From JAGOFO01 sp964522105 (GTDB taxonomy: Bacteria; Myxococcota_A; UBA9042; DTJE01), in assembly GCA_964522105.1 (NCBI GenBank), contig CAZFVA010000015.1:17291-81290 (forward strand): DNA of 64,000 nt. Reading direction: 5' to 3'. The notes below the pieces were generated by a model. That model did not search any database and was not told the origin of the DNA. It saw nothing but the letters and a program-made list of their open reading frames with translations. Positions 45,732 to 54,928 of this stretch are shown here, piece after piece. A program made the translations under genes and the position numbers. Each line of letters starts with the position of its first letter. Position 1 is the stretch's first letter.

Positions 45732-46919
45732 TCAGACCGGACCACGGTTATGCAACATGCAGTTTCTGCCCCGTCTGCACAGCCTGGAACATTCGAATCC
45801 GCGAATAACATAGTCGTCGTTGTAAAGAAGCGAGGCGACAACTTCAATCAGCGCCATGGCGTCCTTGAATGAAAGAGCAGTACGAAGTTCAGATTCGTCA
45901 AGGTCCATCGATTCGAACGTCGCCCGCATGAAAACAAGTTCCTTTTCGACGTGGGCCTCGAACATCGGCTCTTCGTGATGAAGCCGATGGTCGTACTTTT
46001 TGACGATGCCGTGATACAGCGAATAGACCGGGGATCCAGGTTCCAGTGACCCTTCAGTCACGCGCCATAAGCCGTTGACCTCGAACATGAACTTACGCAG
46101 CGCCAGCGCCAGATAAGACACGACCTGAAAGACATCCTGATCGGAATGAGCTGTGTGGGAAAGGCTGAGCAACGCCTGAAAAACAGCCTTTCCTGACTTC
46201 TTGAACATCCGGTCAATGGAAAGAATCATCCGGGGGTCCCAGTCGCGAGCCTTGATTTCAGACAGAAGCTGCTTGGCGTTGTTCAGAATGAATATGTTTT
46301 TGAAACACTGATAAAGCTTTTCTTCGCTTTCGTAGTTTTCAATCGTCTGAATATTGTGCATGCGGTCGGCAAGCTTGACGAGGGCGGCAGCGATGCGGAT
46401 GGACAGATCGGGATGCGTAAAAACTGCCGAAATCGATTTGTAATACAAGTCAGCTTTGTGCCGCGTAAGGGTCCAGACAATCTCGACAACACGCTCGGCG
46501 ACGTCGCGCGGGAACGAACATTCGGTTGATGAACAGATAACGTCAGACGCGAACTCGCCGCGCAGCTCAAGCTCGAGCTCGTCGGCAGACTGCCCGGTAT
46601 GCTCGCGGACCAGATCAACCCTGTCTTCAAGCACATCATGAAGCAGCCCTGAAGCGATGACATGGCTCTGGCAATGAGCCATCTTCAGATACATGGCGAC
46701 GTTGGTCGGATGGGTGAATGTTGGTTCGCCGTTCTTCCTGGGCGGAAGGTCCTTATAAAATGACTCGGCCAGCCGGTAGGCGTGTTCAACGAACGCGCGG
46801 TCACACTCGGACATGCCTTCAATAATTTCTTCCAGGGGAATCGGGGTAGTTCTGGGCTGCCACACCGACATGTATTCAAAAACTTCTTTCGCAGTCAGTC
46901 GCGTCGCTTCATCGCTCAT
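45732..46919 (-). CDS. HD-domain hydrolase related to RelA/SpoT hydrolase domains
   Basis: Predicted metal-dependent phosphohydrolase. The HD signature is split as in RelA/SpoT: FTHPTNVAMYL (about 68), SGLLHDVLED (about 90) and LVKLADRMHNIQTI (about 180). Unlike SpoT it has no synthetase or TGS domain; the helical C-terminal half ends in a cysteine cluster (CSRLCRRGRNC). A hydrolase-only enzyme acting on (p)ppGpp or a related nucleotide is plausible, but the substrate is not known. It is encoded upstream of fumarase alpha on the same strand. Confidence 0.82.
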   Translation of the reverse strand: MSDEATRLTAKEVFEYMSVWQPRTTPIPLEEIIEGMSECDRAFVEHAYRLAESFYKDLPPRKNGEPTFTHPTNVAMYLKMAHCQSHVIASGLLHDVLEDRVDLVREHTGQSADELELELRGEFASDVICSSTECSFPRDVAERVVEIVWTLTRHKADLYYKSISAVFTHPDLSIRIAAALVKLADRMHNIQTIENYESEEKLYQCFKNIFILNNAKQLLSEIKARDWDPRMILSIDRMFKKSGKAVFQALLSLSHTAHSDQDVFQVVSYLALALRKFMFEVNGLWRVTEGSLEPGSPVYSLYHGIVKKYDHRLHHEEPMFEAHVEKELVFMRATFESMDLDESELRTALSFKDAMALIEVVASLLYNDDYVIRGFECSRLCRRGRNCMLHNRGPV

Positions 46920-46991
46920 GTTCGCATTTATCCCCGGTCTGGAAATCGTTATGTGCCCGAATCTGCCTTAAAACAGACCAACGCACCGCAA

Positions 46992-47000
46992 TGCTATGAT
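46992..47000 (+). promoter_or_regulatory. extended -10 promoter element upstream of larB
   Basis: TGCTATGAT, an extended -10 element, lies about 90 bp before the larB start. No good -35 was found at the usual distance. The same nine bases precede the phasin-like gene. Confidence 0.4.
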
Positions 47001-47090
47001 ACATATCCAACGACTGAATAACAGGGGCTGCTTGACGTTAACGGCGTCATGCCTTCAAAATGCTGTAGAAACGCGTGAAAAGGACCGGCA

Positions 47091-47921
47091 GTGGATTCAT
47101 CGGACTTGAACAAAATCCTTCAGGAAGTCGCGTCAGGGGCCATGCCGTCGCAACAGGCACTGGAGCTGATCCGCAACCTGCCCTTTCTTCAAGTTGGCGA
47201 CATTACATGGGATACCCACCGACTGCTGCGGCGCGGGATTGCAGAATCGATTTACGGACCGGGAAAGACTGTGCGGCAGGTCGCAGACGCACTGGATGCA
47301 GCGGCGCGTTCAGATTCAAACTGCGTGGTGACCAGGATCACGCGTGATTTCGCGACCGACGTGATTGCTGACATGGCGTCAAGACATCCCGGAATCTGCC
47401 TGACATGGCATGAAACGGCGCGGATGATATCGTTACAGATGAAGGCACCAAAGCCGACCGGCATCGGGACTGTCGTCGTGATGACGGCCGGCACATCGGA
47501 CATCCCGGTCGCTGAAGAAGCCGCTGTTGCTCTTGAGATCATGGGTGACCGCGTGGTGCGGGTCAGAGATGTCGGGGTCGCAGGCATTCACCGTCTGGTG
47601 CCGCATCTTGACGACATCAGGGGCGCATCGGTAATCATTGTAGTCGCCGGAATGGAAGGCGCACTGCCGGGTGTCGTCGCCGGGATTACACCGGCACCGG
47701 TTATCGGCGTCCCCACAAGTGTTGGATATGGCACATCTTTCGGCGGCATCACAGCGTTACTGGCGATGCTGAATTCGTGCGCGGGCGGCCTGACAGTCGT
47801 CAACATCGACAACGGTTTTGGTGCGGCAGTCGCCGCGCACCTGATAAACACGGATCGCACGGCGCAGCAGCATGAAAGGCAGGTCGGAACACAGGGGCCT
47901 GCAGACAGGGACGACAAATGA
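47091..47921 (+). CDS. larB: nickel-pincer cofactor biosynthesis protein LarB
   Basis: Carboxylates and hydrolyses nicotinic acid adenine dinucleotide to pyridinium-3,5-biscarboxylic acid mononucleotide, the first step of the nickel-pincer cofactor. The 276-residue protein has the family N-terminal helix (LNKILQEVASG) and the PurE-like C-terminal fold with TAGTSDIPVAEEAA, AGMEGALPGVVAG and PVIGVPTSVGYGTSFGGITALLAML. It starts with GTG at 47091 after a weak GGA site. The stop is 4 bp into larC (ATGA overlap), so the two are coupled. LarE and LarA are not in the window. Confidence 0.94.
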   Translation: MDSSDLNKILQEVASGAMPSQQALELIRNLPFLQVGDITWDTHRLLRRGIAESIYGPGKTVRQVADALDAAARSDSNCVVTRITRDFATDVIADMASRHPGICLTWHETARMISLQMKAPKPTGIGTVVVMTAGTSDIPVAEEAAVALEIMGDRVVRVRDVGVAGIHRLVPHLDDIRGASVIIVVAGMEGALPGVVAGITPAPVIGVPTSVGYGTSFGGITALLAMLNSCAGGLTVVNIDNGFGAAVAAHLINTDRTAQQHERQVGTQGPADRDDK

Positions 47922-49245
47922 AACTGGTCTATCTTGACTGTCCGGCCGGTATTTCGGGGGACATGACGCTTGCCGCGCTGATAGCGGCCGGGGCTGACAT
48001 CGAATACGTCAAGGCTGCGGTCAACGCGGTGGCTGGCAACGATGCCGGGCTTTCCGTAATTCCTTTTGCAGACTGCGGAATNNNNNNNNNNNNNNNNNNN
48101 NNNNNNNNNNNNNNNNNNNNNNNNNNNNNNNNNNNNNNNNNNNNNNNNNNNNNNNNNNNNNNNNNNNNNNNNNNNNNNNNNCGGTGGCTGGCAACGATGC
48201 CGGGCTTTCCGTAATTCCTTTTGCAGACTGCGGAATCCATGGATTCAGATTAAGCCTGAATATCCCGCACGAGCATGCCCACAGGACTATGAAGGACATC
48301 CGGAAACTGATCATGGATGCCGGACTTGAAGCGGACGTCAGCGCCAGTTCACTGGCAGTTTTCGAATTGCTTGCCACGGCTGAAGGTCACGTCCACAACA
48401 AACCGGCTGACGAAGTTCATTTCCACGAAGTCGGCGCGATGGACTCGATTATCGACATCGTCGGGGTCGCCGCCGCCCTTCAGTCACTTGGTGTGGACAA
48501 GGTCAAGGCTTCGGCACTTCCAATGACCCGGGGCCACGTTCAGACGCGGCACGGGCTCATGCCCATACCTGCACCGGCGACAGTCGAAGTCCTGAAAGGC
48601 TATAACGTGTACGGCGTTGACGCTGAAGGTGAGTTCGTTACGCCGACAGGCGCGGCATTCTGCGCGGCGCTGGCCGGAAACGGGACGCCAATGCCGGAAA
48701 TAGAAATAATTTCGGTTGGATACGGCTTTGGCACGAAAGCCTGGCCGGATGGAAGACCGAACTGCGTCCGGGCAATCGTCGGGATCGCGGCAGATTCATC
48801 CATACCGGAAGACTGCGAATGGGAAATCAGCGCAAACATTGATGATTCCAGCCCCGATCAGGTGGCCCGCCTTCTGGAAGCTTTAATGGACGCCGGTGCC
48901 CTTGACGCCTGGATATGTCCGATTCAAATGAAAAAGGGCCGGCCGGCGTGGCAGGTGTCCGCACTGACAGATGCCGCCAGCCGCAAAAAGCTGACCGACC
49001 TGTTCTTCCTTGAATCTTCCACCATCGGCGTCCGAGCGTGCCGGGTTGAAAGGACAAAACTTGTGCGCGAATCAGCAGTTATAACGACTTCACTTGGCGA
49101 TGTAACTGTAAAGAAAGCCTTTCTTGACGGCCGGACTGTCAACGCCACGCCCGAATCCGACGACCTTCGACGAATTGCCGCAGATACAGGAAAGACCCTG
49201 AAAGAAGTCAGAAGAATCGTAGAAACCGAAATCAACCGCTACTGA
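47918..49245 (+). CDS. larC: nickel-pincer cofactor biosynthesis protein LarC, interrupted by assembly gap
   Basis: CTP-dependent nickel insertion enzyme making the pincer cofactor of lactate racemase and related enzymes. The N terminus MKLVYLDCPAGISGDMTLAALI is the family signature, and the His-rich region EVHFHEVGAMDSIIDIVG follows. A 100-N gap at 48082-48181 interrupts the coding sequence, but 55 bp are repeated exactly on both sides. Dropping one copy and the N run leaves an in-frame protein of about 390 residues, the normal LarC length. The two frames agree on codon phase, so the gene is intact, not frameshifted. It ends overlapping the convergent GGDEF gene by 7 bp. Confidence 0.92.
48082..48181. 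other. 100-base N gap with 55-bp duplicated flanks (assembly artefact)
   Basis: Exactly 100 N. The 55 bp ending at 48081 (48027-48081) are identical to the 55 bp starting at 48182 (48182-48236). That is the pattern expected when two contigs that share a k-mer overlap of 55 are joined by a scaffolder with a fixed gap size. The true gap length is therefore negative. Confidence 0.95.
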
Positions 49246-50693
49246 CCTGCCGAATCAAGTTCAACGCGATTTCTTCCACCGTCTTTGGCCCGGTACAGGG
49301 CGTCATCAGCGCGTTTCACAAGTTCAGACGATCGGGACTCGGATTCCCGGTGGGTTGCGGCCCCGATTGAAACTGTGACGACGCGACTGCCCTGATCAAG
49401 CGGCACAGGCGTAGACGCGCAGACCATTCTTATACGCTCGGCAACAGTCCTGGCGCCCCGGATGTCGGTGTACGGCAGACAGACGATAAACTCCTCGCCA
49501 CCGTACCTTCCTGCAAAATCTGACAGGCGCAATGAGCTTCTGATTGTGTCGGAAATAAACTGCAGAACCCTGTCACCGGCCTGATGGCCAAGTTCGTCGT
49601 TGACCGATTTGAACTTGTCGGCATCGATCATCAGCAGGCTCAGTGCGGTTCCATGACGCGTCGTGGACTGATAGACCTGCTCGAACAGGTCACTGAACGC
49701 CCGACGGTTGAACATGCCGGTAAGTCCGTCGCGCATCGCATCTTCGGAAATACGTCTGCGCAGCCTGAACTGATGACACAGCAGACCGGCACAGTCACAT
49801 AACGTGCGGATGCCGTGGATAACGACCGGATCGTCAAAACGGCCACCGACCAGCGCAAGCGCACCAAGTACGGTCCGGCCGGCCATAATCGGCAGAACGG
49901 CCAGCGGGTCGCCGACATCGGCCTGAAAATCAACTTCAAGGCCGAGCACCTTCCTGTTACCGGGACCGCACCTGAAGTCGGCCGGCACAGCCATCTGAGT
50001 CCGCATCGCCAGACCGATCATACTGCCATGCGTCGCGACATGCTGACCGACCAGCGCCTGACTGGCAAAACCGGCGACCGCTGCGACTGAACATGACGCT
50101 GCATCTGAAGGATCAGAAAATACGACGACAGAAAGACGCGATGCCGACTGATGGACAGACGCTTCGGCCAGAATCAGCAAGCATTCTTCTTCACTGTCAG
50201 CACTCAGAATTCGTCTGGTTCCTTCGATTGCGGCGACGAGCGCTTCATTCCTGACATCCGCGTCGTGCTGACTGCGATCAGAACCGGAAAAGAACTGCCG
50301 CCCGAACGCCAGAAACGCCTTGAAATCAAGTTCATCAATTACATCGTTATCACGATCAGCCCACAGAAAACCGCCGGACCCGGGATACATCATGGCACCC
50401 CAGACGTGCACCGGGTTAACTGAATATGGAACGGCCATTTCACGGGCCCGGTCCTGATTTATCATGACTGGTTCGCCGGCACGCAGACCGGCTACGGCAA
50501 CACCGACGTTCGGAAGGGAATCACCCGGCCGAAGAATGCCGGACGACAGATCGGACGAAACCGCCATCACAAAGGCATCACTTCCATCGGCGGAACACTC
50601 GACCCACACCAGAGAACGCAGCCCTGTTGCCAGCCTGAAAGGGTCCAGCCAGCCACCCTGCGACGAATTTGATCCTCTGGCACCGGAACCCAT
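49239..50693 (-). CDS. GGDEF-domain diguanylate cyclase with GAF-like sensor region
   Basis: Predicted to make cyclic di-GMP from GTP. The start at 50693 is chosen because GGGGGATC precedes it; longer in-frame starts exist up to 50780. The N-terminal 300 residues look like a GAF-type sensor. The GGDEF domain is C-terminal with the active motif RYGGEEFIVCLP, and the inhibitory I-site RxxD is present as RLSD five residues before it. The metal-binding SLLMIDADKFKSVNDELGH is intact. Divergent to gyrB; signal sensed is unknown. Confidence 0.9.
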   Translation of the reverse strand: MGSGARGSNSSQGGWLDPFRLATGLRSLVWVECSADGSDAFVMAVSSDLSSGILRPGDSLPNVGVAVAGLRAGEPVMINQDRAREMAVPYSVNPVHVWGAMMYPGSGGFLWADRDNDVIDELDFKAFLAFGRQFFSGSDRSQHDADVRNEALVAAIEGTRRILSADSEEECLLILAEASVHQSASRLSVVVFSDPSDAASCSVAAVAGFASQALVGQHVATHGSMIGLAMRTQMAVPADFRCGPGNRKVLGLEVDFQADVGDPLAVLPIMAGRTVLGALALVGGRFDDPVVIHGIRTLCDCAGLLCHQFRLRRRISEDAMRDGLTGMFNRRAFSDLFEQVYQSTTRHGTALSLLMIDADKFKSVNDELGHQAGDRVLQFISDTIRSSLRLSDFAGRYGGEEFIVCLPYTDIRGARTVAERIRMVCASTPVPLDQGSRVVTVSIGAATHRESESRSSELVKRADDALYRAKDGGRNRVELDSAGQ

Positions 50694-50850
50694 TTTGATC
50701 CCCCGGGGACCGGACAATAACCCGGTCCACGGCATGTTTGAAATCACGTTCAGATTATCAGGAAAACAGACCTCGGTCAAATACTGCGGATACGGCTCAC
50801 AGGCGCAATTTTACTGCGTCTTCCAGTCGTTGGAACGTTGTCTGGATCGC

Positions 50851-50879
50851 TTTACAAACAACTGTTTCAGGAGTATGAT
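50851..50879 (+). promoter_or_regulatory. sigma-70-type promoter of gyrB
   Basis: TTTACA (5 of 6 matches) at 50851-50856, a 17-bp spacer, and TATGAT (5 of 6) at 50874-50879. It is 43 bp before the gyrB ATG and is the best promoter match in the window after that of smpB. Confidence 0.7.
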
Positions 50880-50922
50880 TTCGGCACCTGACAGCAGGGA
50901 CTCTACAACCAGGAAAAACGAT

Positions 50923-53397
50923 ATGTCGACGGAAGAATTTGACCTCACGGCAACCGACGGGGAACCAGTTGAAAAGGCCAATTCAGGGTACAACGCTGAA
51001 TCCATAAAAGTTCTGAAAGGTCTCGAGGCGGTCCGGACTCGCCCGGGAATGTATATCGGGGACACCGATGACGGATCGGGTCTGCACCACATGGTTTACG
51101 AAGTCGTCGACAACTCAATCGACGAAGCGCTCGGCGGATACTGCAATTTAATCCAGGTCAGACTGGAAGCGGGCAACATCGTCTCGGTCGAAGATAACGG
51201 CCGTGGTATTCCCGTTGATATCCACAAGGAATCCGGCAGATCGGCGGCAGAAGTCGTAATGACCGAACTGCACGCCGGTGGCAAGTTTGACCATGACAAT
51301 TACAAAGTTTCCGGCGGTCTTCACGGCGTCGGCGTCTCGGTCGTCAACGCACTGTCCGAATGGCTGCGGGTTGATATCAAACGCGATGGCGGCGCTTATA
51401 CACAGACGTTCCGGCGCGGTTTCCCGGACGGCGACCTTGAAAGAATTGGACCAAGTGATGAAAAAGGCACAAAGGTCACGTTCAAGGCCGACCTGCAGGT
51501 GTTTTCGGACATCACGTACGTTTTCGAGACTCTTTCGCAGCGACTCAGGATCCTTGCGTACTTAAATCCCGGAGTCCGCATCACTTTTGTTGACGCACGC
51601 GAAGAAAATGAAGACCCGAAAACTGCCGACTACTGTTTTGAAGGCGGCATCGTGTCGTTCGTTGAACACATTAACCGACACAAGACAACACTTCACGACA
51701 AGCCAATTTTTATTTCCGGGGCGCGTGAAAACGTAAGCGTCGAAGTTTCCATGCAGTGGACAAACGCATACCAGGAAACTATGTACTGCTTCACGAACAC
51801 CATCATGAACCGCGATGGCGGTACTCATGTGGCCGGTCTTCGTGGTGCCCTTACCAGGACTATCAACAACTACGCCGAATCCGAAAATCTTCTGAAACAG
51901 TTCAAAGGTTCTCTTTCAGGCGAAGACGTCCGCGAAGGCCTGACCGTCGTCCTGTCAATCAAGGTTTACGACCCGAAGTTTTCGTCACAGACGAAAGACA
52001 AACTTGTTTCATCTGAAGCCAAAACGGCTGTGGAAGCCATCGTTAACGAAACGCTGGCCCACTATTTTGAATTGAATCCGGCCATTGCCCGCGCGATCGT
52101 CAGCAAAACGATCGAAGCCGCCAGGGCCCGCGACGCTGCCCGCAAGGCCCGCGAAATGGTTCGGCGCAAGGGCGTTCTGGATGGCGCCTCGCTACCCGGA
52201 AAACTTGCCGATTGTCAGGAACGTGACCCGGCCAACGCTGAACTGTTCATCGTCGAAGGTGACTCGGCAGGTGGTTCGGCCAAACAGGGCCGTAACAGGG
52301 CCAATCAGGCAATTCTGCCGCTGCGCGGAAAGATCCTGAACGTCGAGAAAGCCCGTTTTGACAAGATGCTCGAAAGTGACTCGATCGTGACGCTGATTAC
52401 GGCGCTCGGCACCGGAATCGGGCCGGACAGCTTCGATATCAACAAAATCCGTTACCACCGCGTCATAATCATGACCGATGCCGACGTTGACGGTCTGCAC
52501 ATCAGAACGCTGCTTCTGACTTTCTTCTTCCGTCACATGACTGAAATGATCGATCGCGGATACCTGTACATTGCCCAGCCGCCGCTTTACAAGGTGCGCA
52601 AGGGCAAGCAGGAACTGTACCTGATGGACGATCTGGAACTGGAATCGTTCCTGCTTTCGAACGGCATAACGGGCGCGTCTGTGCTGGCGGCAGGCGACAT
52701 GTTCCCGCTGGCCGAAGATGACCTGAAAAAATACCTGACCAGAATTTCGATTTCCCGGCGACTGGCAGCTCAGCTCGACCTCAGATGGGACAGCCGGGTT
52801 TTCAAGGCAATCTTGAACGACAACGATTTTTCAATCGCTGACGTCGCAAATGCAGGTTCAGACACCATCATCGGCAACATGGTTTCTTCATACATTCAGG
52901 CAAACTGCGAGGAGCAGGAACCTGTTCTGACTGAACGGGTCGTGCGTGATGACGGCACTGTGTCAGTGACTGTAACCACCCGTAAAAACGGCGGAATGGT
53001 CAGGACATACCTGGACGCCAGAACGTTTGAATCGCACGAAGTTGCGCAGTTCCGCCGCGTAATGAACGACATCCGCAAAGTCGCCCAGTGGCCCTACACC
53101 ATCACAGTCGGTGACAAGGAAACCACGGCGGCCAGACCGGAAGACCTGCTGAAAATTATTGAAGAGCGCGGCCAGAAAGGCATGAGCTACCAGAGGTACA
53201 AGGGTCTTGGTGAAATGAACGCCGACCAGCTCTGGGAAACCACGATGGACCCCGACCATCGCACGCTGCTGAAAGTAAACATCGTCGATGCTATCAAGGC
53301 CGACGAAGTGTTTACGCTGCTGATGGGCGATGCTGTCGAACCACGGCGCGAATTCATTAACGAAAACGCCCTCAACGTTATCAATCTCGACGTCTGA
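50923..53397 (+). CDS. gyrB: DNA gyrase subunit B
   Basis: ATPase subunit of the enzyme that introduces negative supercoils. The start at 50923 is used because AGGAAAAACG sits just before it and MSTEEF matches the spacing to the conserved LKGLEAVRTRPGMYIGDTD; longer frames are unlikely. The protein is 824 residues. Visible features: GHKL ATPase VVDNSIDEALGG and GGLHGVGVSVVNALS, Toprim ILNVEKARFDKML and MTDADVDGLHIRTLLLTFF, and the GyrB end RRYKGLGEMNADQLWETT-like segment (here QRYKGLGEMNADQLWETT). It also has the C-terminal insertion found in many proteobacterial GyrB. It is GyrB, not ParE, by length and insertion. Confidence 0.97.
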   Translation: MSTEEFDLTATDGEPVEKANSGYNAESIKVLKGLEAVRTRPGMYIGDTDDGSGLHHMVYEVVDNSIDEALGGYCNLIQVRLEAGNIVSVEDNGRGIPVDIHKESGRSAAEVVMTELHAGGKFDHDNYKVSGGLHGVGVSVVNALSEWLRVDIKRDGGAYTQTFRRGFPDGDLERIGPSDEKGTKVTFKADLQVFSDITYVFETLSQRLRILAYLNPGVRITFVDAREENEDPKTADYCFEGGIVSFVEHINRHKTTLHDKPIFISGARENVSVEVSMQWTNAYQETMYCFTNTIMNRDGGTHVAGLRGALTRTINNYAESENLLKQFKGSLSGEDVREGLTVVLSIKVYDPKFSSQTKDKLVSSEAKTAVEAIVNETLAHYFELNPAIARAIVSKTIEAARARDAARKAREMVRRKGVLDGASLPGKLADCQERDPANAELFIVEGDSAGGSAKQGRNRANQAILPLRGKILNVEKARFDKMLESDSIVTLITALGTGIGPDSFDINKIRYHRVIIMTDADVDGLHIRTLLLTFFFRHMTEMIDRGYLYIAQPPLYKVRKGKQELYLMDDLELESFLLSNGITGASVLAAGDMFPLAEDDLKKYLTRISISRRLAAQLDLRWDSRVFKAILNDNDFSIADVANAGSDTIIGNMVSSYIQANCEEQEPVLTERVVRDDGTVSVTVTTRKNGGMVRTYLDARTFESHEVAQFRRVMNDIRKVAQWPYTITVGDKETTAARPEDLLKIIEERGQKGMSYQRYKGLGEMNADQLWETTMDPDHRTLLKVNIVDAIKADEVFTLLMGDAVEPRREFINENALNVINLDV

Positions 53398-53432
53398 TGA
53401 AGGCAGCCCGCTGCCAGGATCGGTTTGCATAG

Positions 53433-54107
53433 ATGACTTCCTACCTTGAACAGGTTGAATCGCTGTTTCTTTCTGTAATCAGGAAAGGACTGTCCCTTCG
53501 CATGTCAGACCTGGAAATCATTCGGGACTGGGAAAAGCGTGGCGTTCCGGTAGATGTCGTTCAGCGTGGAATAATCGGTGGAATCCGTAAGTTCCTGGCA
53601 GATGCCGAGCCATCAACCCCGGTGCCATCCGGTCTGAAGTACTACCGCACGTCGGTTGAACGCGAGTTTGATATTCATTCAAGGGCTGCCGCCCGTGGTT
53701 TTGGTTCCGCTGCCCCGCAAAGAAAAGCCGAGACAACAACAATGTCACTGCGGGACAAGGCAAACCAAGTGCTTGCTGCCAGGCTTGCGAACGCCCCGGC
53801 TGACACGAAGGAAGTGTATGCACGCGCTATTTCAAGGTTTGAATCGGCCGGGCCTGATAAGCCACTGGCGGACCTGCTTTTCGAGATTGAAGACCTGCTG
53901 GTGACCGGATTGGCGCAGACGATGGCGACAGAAAGACTTGACGAAATCAGGGCAGCCGTGGAAAAGGATATTGAAAAGGCTGTTTCATGTGGCGTCGGAC
54001 GGCGGGCCATTGAAGACCTGCGGCGGCACGGGCTTCGCAAGGCGGTGGCAACGGCTGTCAACTTTGAAAGCTTCATGGATGAAGTTGTGTGCGAGTACAG
54101 GAAATAG
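53433..54107 (+). CDS. conserved-looking hypothetical protein upstream of DnaC-like ATPase
   Basis: Not recognised by name. The 224-residue protein begins with a helical domain (QVESLFLSVIRKGLSLRMS, then DLEIIRDWEKRGVPVDVVQRGIIGGI). That domain resembles a family often found next to DnaC-like ATPases in deltaproteobacteria, judged by general resemblance. A linker rich in Arg/Ala precedes a C-terminal helical part with cysteines (VSCGVGRRAIEDL). It starts 35 bp after gyrB and ends 29 bp before the ATPase gene. A primosomal accessory role is a reasonable guess from position only. Confidence 0.7.
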   Translation: MTSYLEQVESLFLSVIRKGLSLRMSDLEIIRDWEKRGVPVDVVQRGIIGGIRKFLADAEPSTPVPSGLKYYRTSVEREFDIHSRAAARGFGSAAPQRKAETTTMSLRDKANQVLAARLANAPADTKEVYARAISRFESAGPDKPLADLLFEIEDLLVTGLAQTMATERLDEIRAAVEKDIEKAVSCGVGRRAIEDLRRHGLRKAVATAVNFESFMDEVVCEYRK

Positions 54108-54136
54108 GCGGGAATTTCATAACATCAGGAATTGAA

Positions 54137-54913
54137 ATGGAATGTACGAAATGCAAAGACCTGGGATACATCACCGAACCTGGTGACGAGTACGCCAGCG
54201 CCCGGACATGCGAATGCAGAACTCCGTGCAAAGAGTGCGGCGGACGCGGCATCATCCTGGACAATTCGACATTCCCCTTGAAATCAGTTCCGTGCGGATG
54301 CAGACATTTGAACCGGCGCATCGCGCTGTACAACAGGTCGGGGATTCCGGCCAAAATGCATTCAAGAACTATCGACCTTTTCGAAGAGCGCAGCGGCGAC
54401 CAGGCCCGCGTGAAGCTGTTCATCCGCAGATTTACCGAAGATTATGTCCCCGGAAACCGTGGGTTCCTGCTGTGGGGACGACCTGGAACCGGCAAGACAC
54501 ACCTGGTCTGCGCCATGGCCAGATACTTCCTTCTGGAAAAAGGATATTCAGTTAAATTCATTGATTTCTTTGAACTTCTGTCAGATTTGAAGGCCGGATT
54601 CAGTGAAGGCCGGTCGGAAAACGACCTGATCGCACCTCTGGTTTCTGTGGACATACTGATAATCGACGAACTTGGAAAGGGCCGCGCCACCGAGTGGGAA
54701 GTTTCAATAATCGATCAGCTTATCAGCCGACGCTACAACGCTGGAAAAACGGTTATTGCCACGACAAACTTCGATCCTGACAAAGCGACCGGCGCCGACG
54801 GACTGCCGGGTTTGATGTCGCGAATCGACGACAGGATCCACTCAAGACTTTGTGAACTTACTGATTTTATTGAGCTTCGTGGCGACGACTACCGCAAGAC
54901 TAAACACAAATAA
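54137..54913 (+). CDS. DnaC/DnaI-like helicase-loader ATPase with N-terminal zinc cluster
   Basis: Predicted AAA+ helicase loader. The ATG at 54137 follows AGGAATTGAA; the earlier frame start at 54089 overlaps the previous gene. The N-terminal cysteine cluster (CTKCKDLG, CECRTPCKECGGRG, CGC) should bind zinc. The AAA+ domain has Walker A WGRPGTGKTHLV at about residue 117, Walker B DILIIDELGKG, and an Arg-finger region LISRRYNAGKTVIATTN. It belongs to the DnaC/DnaI/IstB group; because no transposase is near, helicase loading is favoured over IstB-type transposition. It ends convergently with recR, 15 bp apart. Confidence 0.85.
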   Translation: MECTKCKDLGYITEPGDEYASARTCECRTPCKECGGRGIILDNSTFPLKSVPCGCRHLNRRIALYNRSGIPAKMHSRTIDLFEERSGDQARVKLFIRRFTEDYVPGNRGFLLWGRPGTGKTHLVCAMARYFLLEKGYSVKFIDFFELLSDLKAGFSEGRSENDLIAPLVSVDILIIDELGKGRATEWEVSIIDQLISRRYNAGKTVIATTNFDPDKATGADGLPGLMSRIDDRIHSRLCELTDFIELRGDDYRKTKHK

Positions 54914-54928
54914 CCGATCAACCGGAAA

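Noticed and set aside
48027..48236. Direct repeats around the N gap as a transposon target duplication, or a frameshifted larC
   Set aside because: The duplicated length (55 bp) is the same as at the second gap and the codon phase is preserved after collapsing, which fits an assembly overlap rather than insertion or frameshift.
50464..50922. 153-residue N-terminal extension of gyrB
   Set aside because: The extended frame runs antisense to the GGDEF gene; a promoter and ribosome site directly precede ATG 50923, which also fits the GyrB N terminus.
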